NCBI GenBank assembly: GCA_027491355.1
Contig: JAIXWI010000009.1
Span: forward strand, 116,978 to 180,977
Direction: 5' to 3'
DNA: 64,000 nt
Source of the DNA: Bacteroidota bacterium
GTDB lineage: Bacteria > Bacteroidota > Bacteroidia > UKL13-3
Below are positions 1-7,773 of the stretch, one piece after another (position 1 is the stretch's first letter; every line of letters begins with the position of its first letter). The position numbers and the translations under genes were made by a program. The notes below the pieces were generated by a model. It ran no database searches and had not been told where the DNA came from. It was given only the letters and a program-made list of their open reading frames with translations.

Positions 1-1392
1 GAGTTTAACTTCATCCGGTGAAAATCCATTAGGATTATTATAATCTATTAGACTTTGATAGCTATACCCTAATTTAATACAATACAAATGAGGCCTTGTT
101 GCTAACAAATTCTTTTTTTCAAATTTAAAAATAGAATTTTCAAGTTTTGAATTTAAACGTTTGATTGTATTAGAAATGTCTTTTTTAAGGCCATAATCTT
201 TAGACATTTGTACTAATACTGAAGAGGCATTCTCATATTGATTGTTATCTATAAAATGATAAAAACTGTTTGTTAATTTATTTTGGTTTATTTTATTAAT
301 TATTTCACCAATATCATTGTATTTTTCTTTAAATCTATCTGAGCCAAAAAAATTCATTTCTGAATGTATTCTTTTAGCTTCTTCCGAGTTAGTTTGTATT
401 ACATTTTTAATTGTTTGAAATTTGTAATTGAAGTATCCAGAAATTAACTTTTCTTTCCGGGATTTCATCATTTTTTCAAATTCAGGAGATATCCAAATAA
501 GTGAATCTATTGTATACAATGCCGACTCGTAATCTAACCTGTTTTCATGATAAGATAGTCTATTCATTAAGTTAGATTCAATACATTGTAATGCTTGAGC
601 TCTATCTAATTTTATCCTTTCATCTTCAGGATTTGTAGTATACAAATCTTGTAACATGTTATAGGACATTTCACACTTTTTCTCAATGAGTAGTTTGTTA
701 GCTTCCTTGTATTTATCTTCAAATTCTTTACCGATAATTCTACTAATAAACTCACTCTTTTGTTGTTTTAGACTCACAAACTCTTCATACAATGTATTGT
801 AATTCTCATTGAGTCCTATGCTTGTTAGTATATTTAAGTCGTTTTCTAGTTTTGAAATGGTTTCATTTATTTTTACTAACATTTCAGTCAAATTTGATGT
901 TTCAATATTTGTTGTGAGTTCACCTAGTAATATTGTTTTATCAAATTGAAATTTTTTAATATAGAGTTGAGCTAAGTTTTCTTTTTCTAATTTAATATAA
1001 CCATATATTGTTTTAACTTTTTTGGTATTGTCTGTTGGCCAAGTTTTTATTTCACATTCTGGTAAACTAATATCTGTAGAAATTGTGTTTTTAGAATTAT
1101 AGTTATTTTGGTAGTGCAAATTATCGTTACCTTGAATTTGCCTAGTTTCACTGATATCAGTGCTTTTTACATTTGTGTTTATTTTTTTGGATAATTCTAA
1201 TTTAAGATTTTGTATTAACTTTTGGTGTTGTAATCCAAAATTATCTTTATCTACACCTTTAATTTCAGTTTTGTAGTAATAACAACAGTTTGTGTATTTT
1301 TGTTCTTCATCTGTATATACCCATGAGGGTGAATCTTGAGCAAACAGTACTGAATTAATAATTAATAAAACAGAAAGATAAATGTACTTCAT
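1..1392 (-). CDS. Secreted protein with LPP20-like N-terminal region (3' end outside window)
   Basis: The reading frame opens at ATG 1392 and stays open for 464 codons to the window edge, so the C-terminus is missing. Residues 1-19 form a signal peptide ending FAQ. After it comes a region resembling the LPP20 lipoprotein fold: a basic helix with a Leu/Lys pattern (around residues 50-70), then a beta hairpin ending in GYIKLEKENL. The rest (about 150-440) is charged and helical, suggesting coiled coil or degenerate TPR-like helices. Cys-Cys occurs near residue 33. The same N-terminal pattern appears in the next gene upstream (1609-2178), on the same strand and 216 nt away, so the two probably form one locus. 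Function unknown; periplasmic or outer-membrane-associated location is inferred from the signal peptide. Confidence 0.75.
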   Translation of the reverse strand, partial: MKYIYLSVLLIINSVLFAQDSPSWVYTDEEQKYTNCCYYYKTEIKGVDKDNFGLQHQKLIQNLKLELSKKINTNVKSTDISETRQIQGNDNLHYQNNYNSKNTISTDISLPECEIKTWPTDNTKKVKTIYGYIKLEKENLAQLYIKKFQFDKTILLGELTTNIETSNLTEMLVKINETISKLENDLNILTSIGLNENYNTLYEEFVSLKQQKSEFISRIIGKEFEDKYKEANKLLIEKKCEMSYNMLQDLYTTNPEDERIKLDRAQALQCIESNLMNRLSYHENRLDYESALYTIDSLIWISPEFEKMMKSRKEKLISGYFNYKFQTIKNVIQTNSEEAKRIHSEMNFFGSDRFKEKYNDIGEIINKINQNKLTNSFYHFIDNNQYENASSVLVQMSKDYGLKKDISNTIKRLNSKLENSIFKFEKKNLLATRPHLYCIKLGYSYQSLIDYNNPNGFSPDEVKL

Positions 1393-1608
1393 TTATTAAA
1401 TAACTTTCAACAATAATTAATTTTTAGAAAACGTAGATATAAAGATAATCAGCAAAATTTAGAGTTATGTTTTTATAACCCATTTTCACTCAAACCTTTC
1501 CTGAAACAGTTATTTATAATTTGTTTTTGCATACTATCTTATGAAGTATATTCAGCTATAAAACTATTTTAAACTTAGATTAAGTCTAATAAAATCTTTA
1601 AAAATGAA

Positions 1609-2178
1609 TCATTGTTCATTTAATAACTTCTCCATTTCTCTTTCATAGATTTCCTCAAATTTCTTTTTGTCATACTCTAGTTTTAACCTTTCATTTTTAG
1701 ATATTTTATTGTTAACGCCCTCTAATAAAGATTGTTTTGTAACTTCTATTACCACCCAATAGGTGTAAGCACCATCCCTTTCCCTAAAAATTTTTTCTTC
1801 TAATAGTTTTACGCCAGCCAAACTTTGACTCACAACTTCTCTTGTTGATTCCTCAAATTTATTTTCAAATTCTTGTTTATTGTCTATAGTTATTTGATTT
1901 GTGTATTGATCATTTACTCTTTTAATGAGAGTTTTGATATTACTGGCCAACTCTGCTTTTGCATTTTGTAAGGCTATTTTTTTAGCAGTAGCTAAATCCG
2001 GACTTTTCCCAGAATTTTTTGCCCTGAAATTATCCTTATCAGATTTATATTTACTTTCGGAAAATGGAACTATTATTTCTTGAGACTTTGAGGATTGTTC
2101 AATCTTTTTAGCACTATTGCAGCTTGCCAAACCTATTGCAGCTGCCAAGCAAATTAGTATTGTTTTTTTTGATTGCAT
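1609..2178 (-). CDS. LPP20-family-like lipoprotein
   Basis: The 189-residue product has a lipoprotein signal peptide with lipobox LASC (Cys20). Residues about 60-155 follow the LPP20/LpoB-like pattern: ATAKKIALQNAKAELASNI (a helix rich in Ala/Lys), then a Gln/Asn-rich stretch, then VVSQSLAGVKLLEEK and YTYWVVIEV, which are the usual beta strands of the family. The C-terminal 30 residues are a highly charged helix. Members of this family are outer-membrane lipoproteins of mostly unknown role; some relatives activate cell-wall synthases. It lies upstream of the partial gene at 1-1392, which shares its domain pattern. Fold assignment is by eye. Confidence 0.7.
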   Translation of the reverse strand: MQSKKTILICLAAAIGLASCNSAKKIEQSSKSQEIIVPFSESKYKSDKDNFRAKNSGKSPDLATAKKIALQNAKAELASNIKTLIKRVNDQYTNQITIDNKQEFENKFEESTREVVSQSLAGVKLLEEKIFRERDGAYTYWVVIEVTKQSLLEGVNNKISKNERLKLEYDKKKFEEIYEREMEKLLNEQ

Positions 2179-2683
2179 TTTGATATTTAAAAATAACTTG
2201 TTGAAAATTTTAATTTCTCAATTTTACAAAAAACACTTGAATTATCATACTACTAAAATAAATGACGTTTGAGTGCTATTTTTTTATATTCAACGCATTA
2301 TTTAAAATAGGTCAAAAATATTCATTAAAAACAACACAAAGCACTATTTTCAGGAGCGCCGATGAAAGTCATTTTAAACCAAAATATTATTTAGTAAAAA
2401 CCTTTAAAACATGTCGGTAACCTAGAAACAAGAAGTTTCATAATTGTATTTTTTAAATTCTGTAATAAAGTAAATACATCCAGAAGTTTATTATTCAATA
2501 TGTTTGATGCCACTTACACTCAATAATGCAAGTTTTTGAGCTTCAATTTTATCTTTAAAAGGCTTGAAAAATCCTACGAACAAAATTTATACCACTGTTT
2601 TATTTTTGAATAAAATAATTTTTAATGGTTAATTTTTACAATTTGTTAGTTATTATTGTTAAAAGTATTAAAATTAGCAAAAT
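2179..2683. other. 505-nt AT-rich intergenic region between divergent genes
   Basis: No open frame worth calling, tRNA or clear hairpin terminator is visible. It should hold the promoters for the LPP20-like gene (leftward) and the DUF4234 gene (rightward), but I cannot point to a convincing TTTG / TAnnTTTG pair. Confidence 0.4.
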
Positions 2684-3040
2684 ATGACACAGTCAATTCC
2701 AAAGTTTAAAAACGAACCAATTTTAGTTTTACTGCTCGGTTTTTTAACCTGTGGCCTATATCTAATCTATTGGAATATGAAAGCAGCTGAAGTTATAAAT
2801 GCTGCTGCGGAAAAGGAAGTTATTTCACAACCTATTGCAATTTTTGCTGGTTGTTGCTTCCCAGTTAACTTGTATTTTTATTATTTGGCGGGAAAAGAAG
2901 GCTTACCAAAAGTTTATGAAAAAAGTGGGCAAAGCTCTAAAGATGATTCTATACTATTACTTGTGCTTGGATTTATTTTCCCAATGGTAGCAGCCATGAT
3001 TGTGCAAGGTGATATTAACAAACTTTATGACCAAAATTAA
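2684..3040 (+). CDS. DUF4234-type small membrane protein
   Basis: 118 residues with about three hydrophobic segments (roughly 14-30, 48-68 and 90-108). The motif GFLTCGLYLIYWNMKAAEVI near the N-terminus matches DUF4234 proteins, small integral membrane proteins without a known function. A double Cys (GCC) sits in the second segment. The stop overlaps the start of the next gene, DUF2752, by 14 nt, which suggests a two-gene operon with coupled translation. DUF4234, TM2 and DUF2752 proteins are often found together in Bacteroidota, which supports both calls. Confidence 0.75.
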   Translation: MTQSIPKFKNEPILVLLLGFLTCGLYLIYWNMKAAEVINAAAEKEVISQPIAIFAGCCFPVNLYFYYLAGKEGLPKVYEKSGQSSKDDSILLLVLGFIFPMVAAMIVQGDINKLYDQN

Positions 3041-3473
3041 TATAACTCGAAAGTTATTTGCATCAACGAGTGTTTTAATTATTCTAATATTTCCACTTTT
3101 TATAAAGTTAACCTCTGGTACTAACAATATAGAAACCTCTCAATCATTTTGTCCATTTAAAATGATAACAGGCATGCCTTGTCCAGGGTGTGGAATAACA
3201 AAATCTTTGATCTTTCTTTATGAGGGGGATTTGTTAAAAAGCATCTCTTACCACCTTTTTGGACCATTGGTATTTTTATTTGGAATCATCATTGTTATTG
3301 TTTCATTCATAGAGCTGCTTGCAAACAAGGAGGTTCTAAATAAGATATATCAAAACAAAAAACTTGGTTATGCAATAGGGACTACCTTATTTGTTTATCA
3401 CTTTATACGGGTTATTGTTTTTATTTCAATAAATAATATTGATTATATTTTACAGGAATCAATTTGGAAGTAA
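3027..3473 (+). CDS. DUF2752 family membrane protein
   Basis: 148 residues from ATG 3027; an ATG at 3000 is possible but would overlap the previous gene by 41 nt. The core CPFKMITGMPCPGCGITKS carries the Cys-rich signature of DUF2752 (three Cys in a PCPGCGxT context), between a first membrane segment (about 10-27) and further segments near 70-95 and 115-138. The Cys pattern looks able to bind metal or a redox partner, but no activity is established for the family. It is the second gene of the pair with the DUF4234 protein. Confidence 0.8.
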   Translation: MTKINITRKLFASTSVLIILIFPLFIKLTSGTNNIETSQSFCPFKMITGMPCPGCGITKSLIFLYEGDLLKSISYHLFGPLVFLFGIIIVIVSFIELLANKEVLNKIYQNKKLGYAIGTTLFVYHFIRVIVFISINNIDYILQESIWK

Positions 3474-3931
3474 GCTTAGAAATTCTCACTATGCATAAAA
3501 AATTTACAATAGTTAGAAAGCTTTTGTTTTTTTTATTAAAGTACTAATAAAAAACGGACACCCCTAAAAACACATAAAATATTAGTAATCAGTATTATAT
3601 GAAAATATTACTGATCAATAATTAGTCAATCATTCACTAAAACTTGAACTATTTGCACTGAGCACTTGCACTCAGTTCTTTTAGGTTCAGTAAAATACTT
3701 TTTTAATTTACTGAAAATCAAGTTTGTAGTCTCGACAGGAATCGAACCTGTATCAAATGTTTAGGAAACATCTATTCTATCCATTGAACTACGAGACCAA
3801 TTGAATCTGAATAATTAATTTTCAAATTCAGGCTTCAAAAGTACATATTTTAACGTAATTCTTTACAAATCTTCCTGCTTGTTTTTGCAAGCGCAATGCT
3901 TAAATTGGTTTATTAAATTGCCAACCTGCAT
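3474..3931. other. 458-nt intergenic region holding one tRNA gene
   Basis: Apart from the tRNA-Arg gene at 3727-3798 (minus strand) I see only an imperfect hairpin, ACTGAG at 3657-3662 pairing with CTCAGT at 3671-3676, followed by TCTTTT. This could be a weak terminator for the DUF2752 gene, but the stem is short. The 130 nt before the next gene contain no clear promoter that I can defend. Confidence 0.4.
3727..3798 (-). tRNA. tRNA-Arg (anticodon CCT)
   Basis: Read on the minus strand the gene folds as a complete 72-nt cloverleaf. The acceptor stem is GGTCTCG pairing with CGAGACT, with G1-U72 as a wobble first pair and discriminator A73. The D stem is GTTC/GAAT, the anticodon stem GATGT/ACATT around loop TTCCTAA giving anticodon CCT, and the T arm ACAGG-TTCGATT-CCTGT. 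The 3' CCA is not encoded (CAA follows A73), so it must be added by the CCA-adding enzyme. It decodes AGG. Confidence 0.95.
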
Positions 3932-4267
3932 ATGAGATTATTGATAGTAACCCTATTTGGATTGTTATTGATCCAAAATGTAAAGGCTCAGAAGGTATTC
4001 GCCGTTGATTATGCCAACCAAGCCGACTTAAAAGTATTTGTTGTAAAATATGCCAATCAGGCCGACTTAAAGGTTTACAAAGTCAGGTATGAGAACCAAG
4101 CTGGTGAAAACAATGGCGAATGGTATTTTACTAAATACGCCAATCAAGCACACAAGAAAATTTATTTTGTAGACTATGAAAATCAAGCTGATTTAAAAAT
4201 CTACTTCGTGCAATACGAAAATCAAGCAGGTTGGAACCGTGCCAGTAAGAAGGCATTGCTGTATTAG
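3932..4267 (+). CDS. Secreted DUF6150-type repeat protein
   Basis: 111 residues with a signal peptide ending VKAQ (about 19-20). The mature chain is almost wholly made of a short repeat of the form (F/Y)xVxYxNQAxxK, seen six times: DYANQADLK, KYANQADLK, RYENQAGEN, KYANQAHKK, DYENQADLK and QYENQAGWN. This matches the family I know as DUF6150. The alternating hydrophobic pattern suggests one beta strand per repeat, stacked as a small solenoid or propeller-like sheet. No function is known. Its stop codon ends exactly where the stop of the opposing gene begins (4267/4268). Confidence 0.75.
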   Translation: MRLLIVTLFGLLLIQNVKAQKVFAVDYANQADLKVFVVKYANQADLKVYKVRYENQAGENNGEWYFTKYANQAHKKIYFVDYENQADLKIYFVQYENQAGWNRASKKALLY

Positions 4268-5401
4268 TTACTGCCCAGCGTAAATAAAATAATTACCGCC
4301 AAACAAAGTAGGTTGCATCACATTGAAGGCTTGGCCACCACCAGTATTATTTACACTGTTGAACCCGTTGAGTCCTCGGTCAGACATTTGAACAGTTCCA
4401 TTGTTCCATCCGCCACCATCGCTCCAATGTGCGCCATAACTATGACTATGGCTAGGCATTTCATTCACTGTTTGGGTATGGCTTTCTTCTCCTACTGAGT
4501 TTCCCATTGAACGCGCCGTTAAGCCCGACCCTGTTCCAATACCGCCTGGCACCCTACCTCTAAAATCGGGTAGGGTAAAAGTAGTACTGCCATTGCCCAC
4601 ACCAAAACTGGTGCCTATGATTGCAAACAAGCTGGCATAGGTGGTTCTTGAAACTGTAGCACCATTGCAAAGCAACCAGCCATTGTGGTTTGCTGATTGT
4701 GCCGAGAGTTTAAAATCTCCAATGCTATAGGGCGATTGCCAGGTAGCCAAACCATTGGCATCTGAAGTGAGCACTTTATTGGCACCTTGTGTGCCATCCA
4801 CTACTTTGAGTGTACCATTGATATCTAATTTTGCACCCGGTGTACTGGTACCTATGCCCACTTTACCTGTTCTGTAAATGTCTGCGGTTTTGTTGCTGCC
4901 AGCATCTGTTGTGCCACCACTTAAATACCATGTTGAATTGGCGGGTGCTGTATAGGTAACATAAGTAGTTCCATTGTAAGTCCAAAGGCTGTTGTCAACA
5001 GAACTGATATAAACGTAATTGGCGCTTGCAGGATAATTGGGCGTAAAAGAAACACCTGATGTGGTAGGTGTTGCTTTGTCAAAATTAACAACGGCATCGG
5101 GTTGCTGATTGAGGATGCGTTGCCAGGCTCCTCCTGCATAATAGTAATAACCCGGAATTACATTGTTGGGTGAAGTACCTGCAGTTGCTGTATTGTATAC
5201 CAAAAGGCCATCGGCAGGGTTGCTGATGGTGGATTGATCGTTTGACCCCGTCAATGCAACTCTTGGAGGTAAAAAACCTTTATTAGTTGCTGATACTTCT
5301 AATTTTGCTGAGTTGTTTGGCGTGTCGGTGCCAATTCCTATTTGTGCAAAAGTAGCATTGCTCAAAAACAAGAGTAAAAGAAAAGCTATACAATACTTCA
5401 T
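4268..5401 (-). CDS. Secreted tail-collar-domain protein
   Basis: 377 residues with signal peptide ending TFAQ, followed directly by IGIGTDTPNNSAKLEV, the N-terminal motif common to secreted Bacteroidota proteins that resemble phage tail-fibre shafts. A second such motif, KVGIGTSTPGAKLDI, lies at about residues 180-195. Residues about 230-290 carry a tail collar domain: GDFKLSAQSANHNGWLLCNG and FTLPDFRGRVPGG. The C-terminus is Gly/Asn-rich and contains HSHSYGAHWSDGG, His-rich as in fibre tips. With a signal peptide and no phage genes nearby, this is best read as an exported surface fibre or adhesin, not a prophage remnant. A related gene lies at 56165-56977. Confidence 0.75.
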   Translation of the reverse strand: MKYCIAFLLLLFLSNATFAQIGIGTDTPNNSAKLEVSATNKGFLPPRVALTGSNDQSTISNPADGLLVYNTATAGTSPNNVIPGYYYYAGGAWQRILNQQPDAVVNFDKATPTTSGVSFTPNYPASANYVYISSVDNSLWTYNGTTYVTYTAPANSTWYLSGGTTDAGSNKTADIYRTGKVGIGTSTPGAKLDINGTLKVVDGTQGANKVLTSDANGLATWQSPYSIGDFKLSAQSANHNGWLLCNGATVSRTTYASLFAIIGTSFGVGNGSTTFTLPDFRGRVPGGIGTGSGLTARSMGNSVGEESHTQTVNEMPSHSHSYGAHWSDGGGWNNGTVQMSDRGLNGFNSVNNTGGGQAFNVMQPTLFGGNYFIYAGQ

Positions 5402-5504
5402 GAGACCAGAATTTAATACCTACAAAATTGATTTAAAAAATGGCTAACCGCCACTGAACTTTTCATCAATTCCGGGCCTTTTAAAGGCAAACGTCTAATT
5501 CTGC

Positions 5505-5990
5505 TTACATATTTGGATTGGAGCTAATTCTCAACTGGTTCCCATTGATGCTAACAAAATATTGTTTCAAGCCTCTTTTGGCTTCTCCAGCCACTACACC
5601 ACCATTTTGTGCCGAAAACTTTGATTGGCAACATGTGATGAACTTATTGCCAGAATAGCTGCCACAAGCCAAAAACAAAGCATTGTTTTCCATGCTTACT
5701 ATGGCACAACTGCTGTCTGTTTTGTATGGGCAGGCCCTGTCAAACGCTACATATTGATCAGAACCTGAAAAGCCTGTATTGTAAATGACTATTCCTTTGT
5801 ACCCAAAATTGCTGTACATAAATCCATTGGGAAACTTTAAATCGGCTGCATCTGGTAGGTCTAGGTTTACATAAAAATCTACATAAACAGGATTGAAAAA
5901 ATCTCCTATTTGTTGGTTGTTGTTGCTGTTCTTTTTACAGGCTCCAGCTAACAAAAATAAACAAGACAAAAATAACCAAAGCCTATTCAT
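5505..5990 (-). CDS. Rieske-like lipoprotein lacking His ligands
   Basis: 161 residues from ATG 5990, chosen because it gives a lipoprotein signal (LAGACKK, Cys18); ATG 6035 would place 15 unsuitable residues in front. The body resembles Bacteroidota Rieske-fold lipoproteins: VYVDFYVNLDLP, then a short strand GIVIYNTG, then DRACPYKTDSSC and a second cluster FITCCQSKFS followed by Gly-rich KQYFVSINGNQLRI. In a true Rieske centre the ligands are CxH and CxxH; here they are CPY and CCQS, so a normal 2Fe-2S cluster is unlikely. It overlaps the end of the dehydrogenase gene by 8 nt, so translation may be coupled. Confidence 0.6.
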   Translation of the reverse strand: MNRLWLFLSCLFLLAGACKKNSNNNQQIGDFFNPVYVDFYVNLDLPDAADLKFPNGFMYSNFGYKGIVIYNTGFSGSDQYVAFDRACPYKTDSSCAIVSMENNALFLACGSYSGNKFITCCQSKFSAQNGGVVAGEAKRGLKQYFVSINGNQLRISSNPNM

Positions 5991-6843
5991 AGCTGTAAAA
6001 ACCCTTTCCAGTTTTTCTGCCATGGTGCCCAGCATCTACTTTTTGTTGTTGTATCCTGCTAGGTCTGAATTTGCTATCTTGGTGAAACAAATGGTACATG
6101 CTACTGGTAACTGAAAAATTGGTATCTACCCCAATTAAATCCATCAATTTAAAAGGCCCCATTTTAAAGCCACTCGATTCTAACAAAGCGTCCATATCTT
6201 CAAATGTGGCAACTTGTTCTTCAAGTGCTTTCAGGCTCTCTACATAAAAATGTCTGGCCACACGGTTTACAATAAATCCAGGTGCATCTTTGGCCATGAC
6301 ACAGGTTTTACCCATGGCTTCAATCAGTGTTTTACACTGCATTGCTATTGACGGATTGGTGGCAACACCAGCTATGATCTCTACCAATTTCATAACAGGA
6401 GCTGGATTAAAAAAATGAATACCCAATACCCTCTCAGGATGTGGTATGAGCGCAGCAATTTGTGTTATAGGAATGGACGATGTATTGCTTGCCAAGATAC
6501 AAGTAGGGCCGTTGATTTCGGCCATTTGGTTAAAAAAGGCATGTTTGACTTCGATTTTTTCAACGATGGCTTCAATGATTAATTCAGCTTTGACTGCTTG
6601 GATATCGCTGGTAAAAAGGAGTTGATGGAGCGCTTTTTGACTCGACTCTGAACTCATTTTCCCCTTCTCAACCAATAGGTTCAACCCCTTTTCAATGCTT
6701 TGTTTTGCTTTGGTGAGCATGTTTGGATTGAGGTCAAACAATACCACTTTGTAGCCTGCCTGCAGGCAAACTTGTGCAATTCCTGTACCCATTGTTCCTG
6801 CACCTGCTATTCCAATGGTTTGAATACTTGATAAATCAATCAT
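5983..6843 (-). CDS. 3-hydroxyacyl-CoA (3-hydroxybutyryl-CoA) dehydrogenase
   Basis: 286 residues, the usual length for a stand-alone short-substrate enzyme. It oxidises (S)-3-hydroxyacyl-CoA with NAD+ in fatty acid, ketogenic amino acid or phenylacetate breakdown, or reduces acetoacetyl-CoA in the reverse direction. The Rossmann motif GIAGAGTMGTGIAQ is at about residues 11-24, SNTSSIPITQIA at about 115-127, and the family signature with catalytic His is HFFNPAPVMKLVEII. The C-terminal helical domain contains NRVARHFYVESL and DLIGVDTNF. A cytoplasmic enzyme. The lipoprotein gene downstream overlaps it by 8 nt, although no functional link is evident. Confidence 0.9.
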   Translation of the reverse strand: MIDLSSIQTIGIAGAGTMGTGIAQVCLQAGYKVVLFDLNPNMLTKAKQSIEKGLNLLVEKGKMSSESSQKALHQLLFTSDIQAVKAELIIEAIVEKIEVKHAFFNQMAEINGPTCILASNTSSIPITQIAALIPHPERVLGIHFFNPAPVMKLVEIIAGVATNPSIAMQCKTLIEAMGKTCVMAKDAPGFIVNRVARHFYVESLKALEEQVATFEDMDALLESSGFKMGPFKLMDLIGVDTNFSVTSSMYHLFHQDSKFRPSRIQQQKVDAGHHGRKTGKGFYSYE

Positions 6844-6969
6844 GTAAGAACAAATTTAATGGCCATTTCGCGTATATGCGAATGTTTCCTTCTAAGTAGA
6901 ACAAAAATTTGACAGTTAATTTGAGTTTGTTGTTTGGGAAAGCACTAATTTCGTAGAAATAATTTACCA

Positions 6970-7296
6970 ATGATTACTGTAACAGAAAAAGCTAAAAATC
7001 AGATTTTCAACCTGATGCAAACTTCTGGCTATTCCGACAAACACTTTTTGAGGGTGGGCGTTGACAGTGGAGGTTGTTCAGGCTTGTCTTACAAATTAGA
7101 TTTTGATGATTTGGTCAAAGATGGTGATGAAGTAATTGAATTTGAAGGGGTTAAGGTAGTTACAGATAAAAAAAGTGTTTTGTATTTGTTTGGAACAGAA
7201 TTGGATTTTTCGGACGGATTAAACGGAAAAGGATTTACTTTCAACAATCCAAATGCCACACGCACATGCAGTTGCGGTGAAAGTTTCGCAGTTTGA
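6970..7296 (+). CDS. HesB/IscA-family A-type iron-sulfur carrier
   Basis: 108 residues, standard length. A-type carriers receive iron-sulfur clusters from the assembly scaffold and pass them to target proteins in the cytoplasm. The three conserved cysteines are present: Cys36 in VDSGGCSGLSY, and Cys100 and Cys102 in TRTCSCGESF at the C-terminus. It stands alone, divergent from the dehydrogenase gene and upstream of rpsT. Whether it is the IscA, SufA or ErpA type cannot be settled by eye, so no symbol is given. Confidence 0.9.
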   Translation: MITVTEKAKNQIFNLMQTSGYSDKHFLRVGVDSGGCSGLSYKLDFDDLVKDGDEVIEFEGVKVVTDKKSVLYLFGTELDFSDGLNGKGFTFNNPNATRTCSCGESFAV

Positions 7297-7316
7297 GGAT
7301 AAATTTTATTTTGAGA

Positions 7317-7346
7317 TTTGGAATTCAAATCTATTCACTATATTTG
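7317..7346 (+). promoter_or_regulatory. Bacteroidota-type promoter of rpsT
   Basis: TTTG at 7317-7320, an 18-nt spacer and TATATTTG at 7339-7346 match the TTTG / TAnnTTTG consensus of the Bacteroidota primary sigma factor exactly. Transcription would start near 7352, about 40 nt ahead of the rpsT ATG. Confidence 0.7.
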
Positions 7347-7393
7347 CATCCCTTCATTGAGGACAATAAAGGTTAATTAGATTACTAAAGCAT

Positions 7394-7702
7394 ATGGCAA
7401 ACCATAAATCAGCACAAAAAAGAATTCGTAACAGCGCAACGAAGCGTTTACGTAACCGTTACCAAGCAAAAACAACCCGTACACTTTCAAAGCGTTTGCG
7501 TTTGTCAACCGTTAAAAGTGAAGCTGAAAACTTATTGAAAGAAGTAAGTGCAATGCTTGACAAATTGGCTAAAAGAAGCATCATCCACAAAAACAAAGCA
7601 GCTAACCAAAAATCAAAATTGGCTAAAGTTGTAAACAAATTGGGTACTGCTGCTCCTGCTGCTGAAAAGAAGACAACTTCACGCAAAAAAGCAAAAGCTT
7701 AA
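7394..7702 (+). CDS. rpsT: 30S ribosomal protein S20
   Basis: 102 residues, very basic. S20 binds 16S rRNA in the small subunit body. The opening MANHKSAQKRIRNSATKRLR and the later HKNKAANQKSKLAKVVNKL are diagnostic. The C-terminal tail has an extra Lys/Ala-rich extension (residues about 86-102) beyond the core, common in this phylum. A clear promoter lies at 7317-7346 and a hairpin terminator at 7725-7755, so it is a single-gene transcript. Confidence 0.97.
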   Translation: MANHKSAQKRIRNSATKRLRNRYQAKTTRTLSKRLRLSTVKSEAENLLKEVSAMLDKLAKRSIIHKNKAANQKSKLAKVVNKLGTAAPAAEKKTTSRKKAKA

Positions 7703-7724
7703 TTGCAGTAAAAAATATATTTTC

Positions 7725-7755
7725 AAGGCTTTCCTGAAAAGGAAAGCCTTTTTTC
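7725..7755 (+). terminator. Rho-independent terminator after rpsT
   Basis: AAGGCTTTCC (7725-7734) pairs with GGAAAGCCTT (7741-7750) around a 6-nt loop, followed by a T run. Its 3' flank runs into the leader of radC, which argues against the early radC start at 7756. Confidence 0.85.
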
Positions 7756-7773
7756 ATGCTTTTTTTTGTAGGT

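Noticed and set aside
3657..3676. Hairpin ACTGAG/CTCAGT as a terminator
   Set aside because: The 6-bp stem and interrupted T run are too weak to list as a feature; noted in the intergenic entry.
4268..5401. Prophage remnant based on the tail collar domain
   Set aside because: The protein has a signal peptide, and no capsid, terminase, integrase or lysis genes are nearby.
5505..6035. Longer start ATG 6035 for the Rieske-like lipoprotein
   Set aside because: It puts 15 charged residues before the lipoprotein signal and overlaps the dehydrogenase by 53 nt.
7756..7773. ATG 7756 as radC start
   Set aside because: It lies at the T run of the rpsT terminator and adds a short hydrophobic leader not expected in a cytoplasmic protein.
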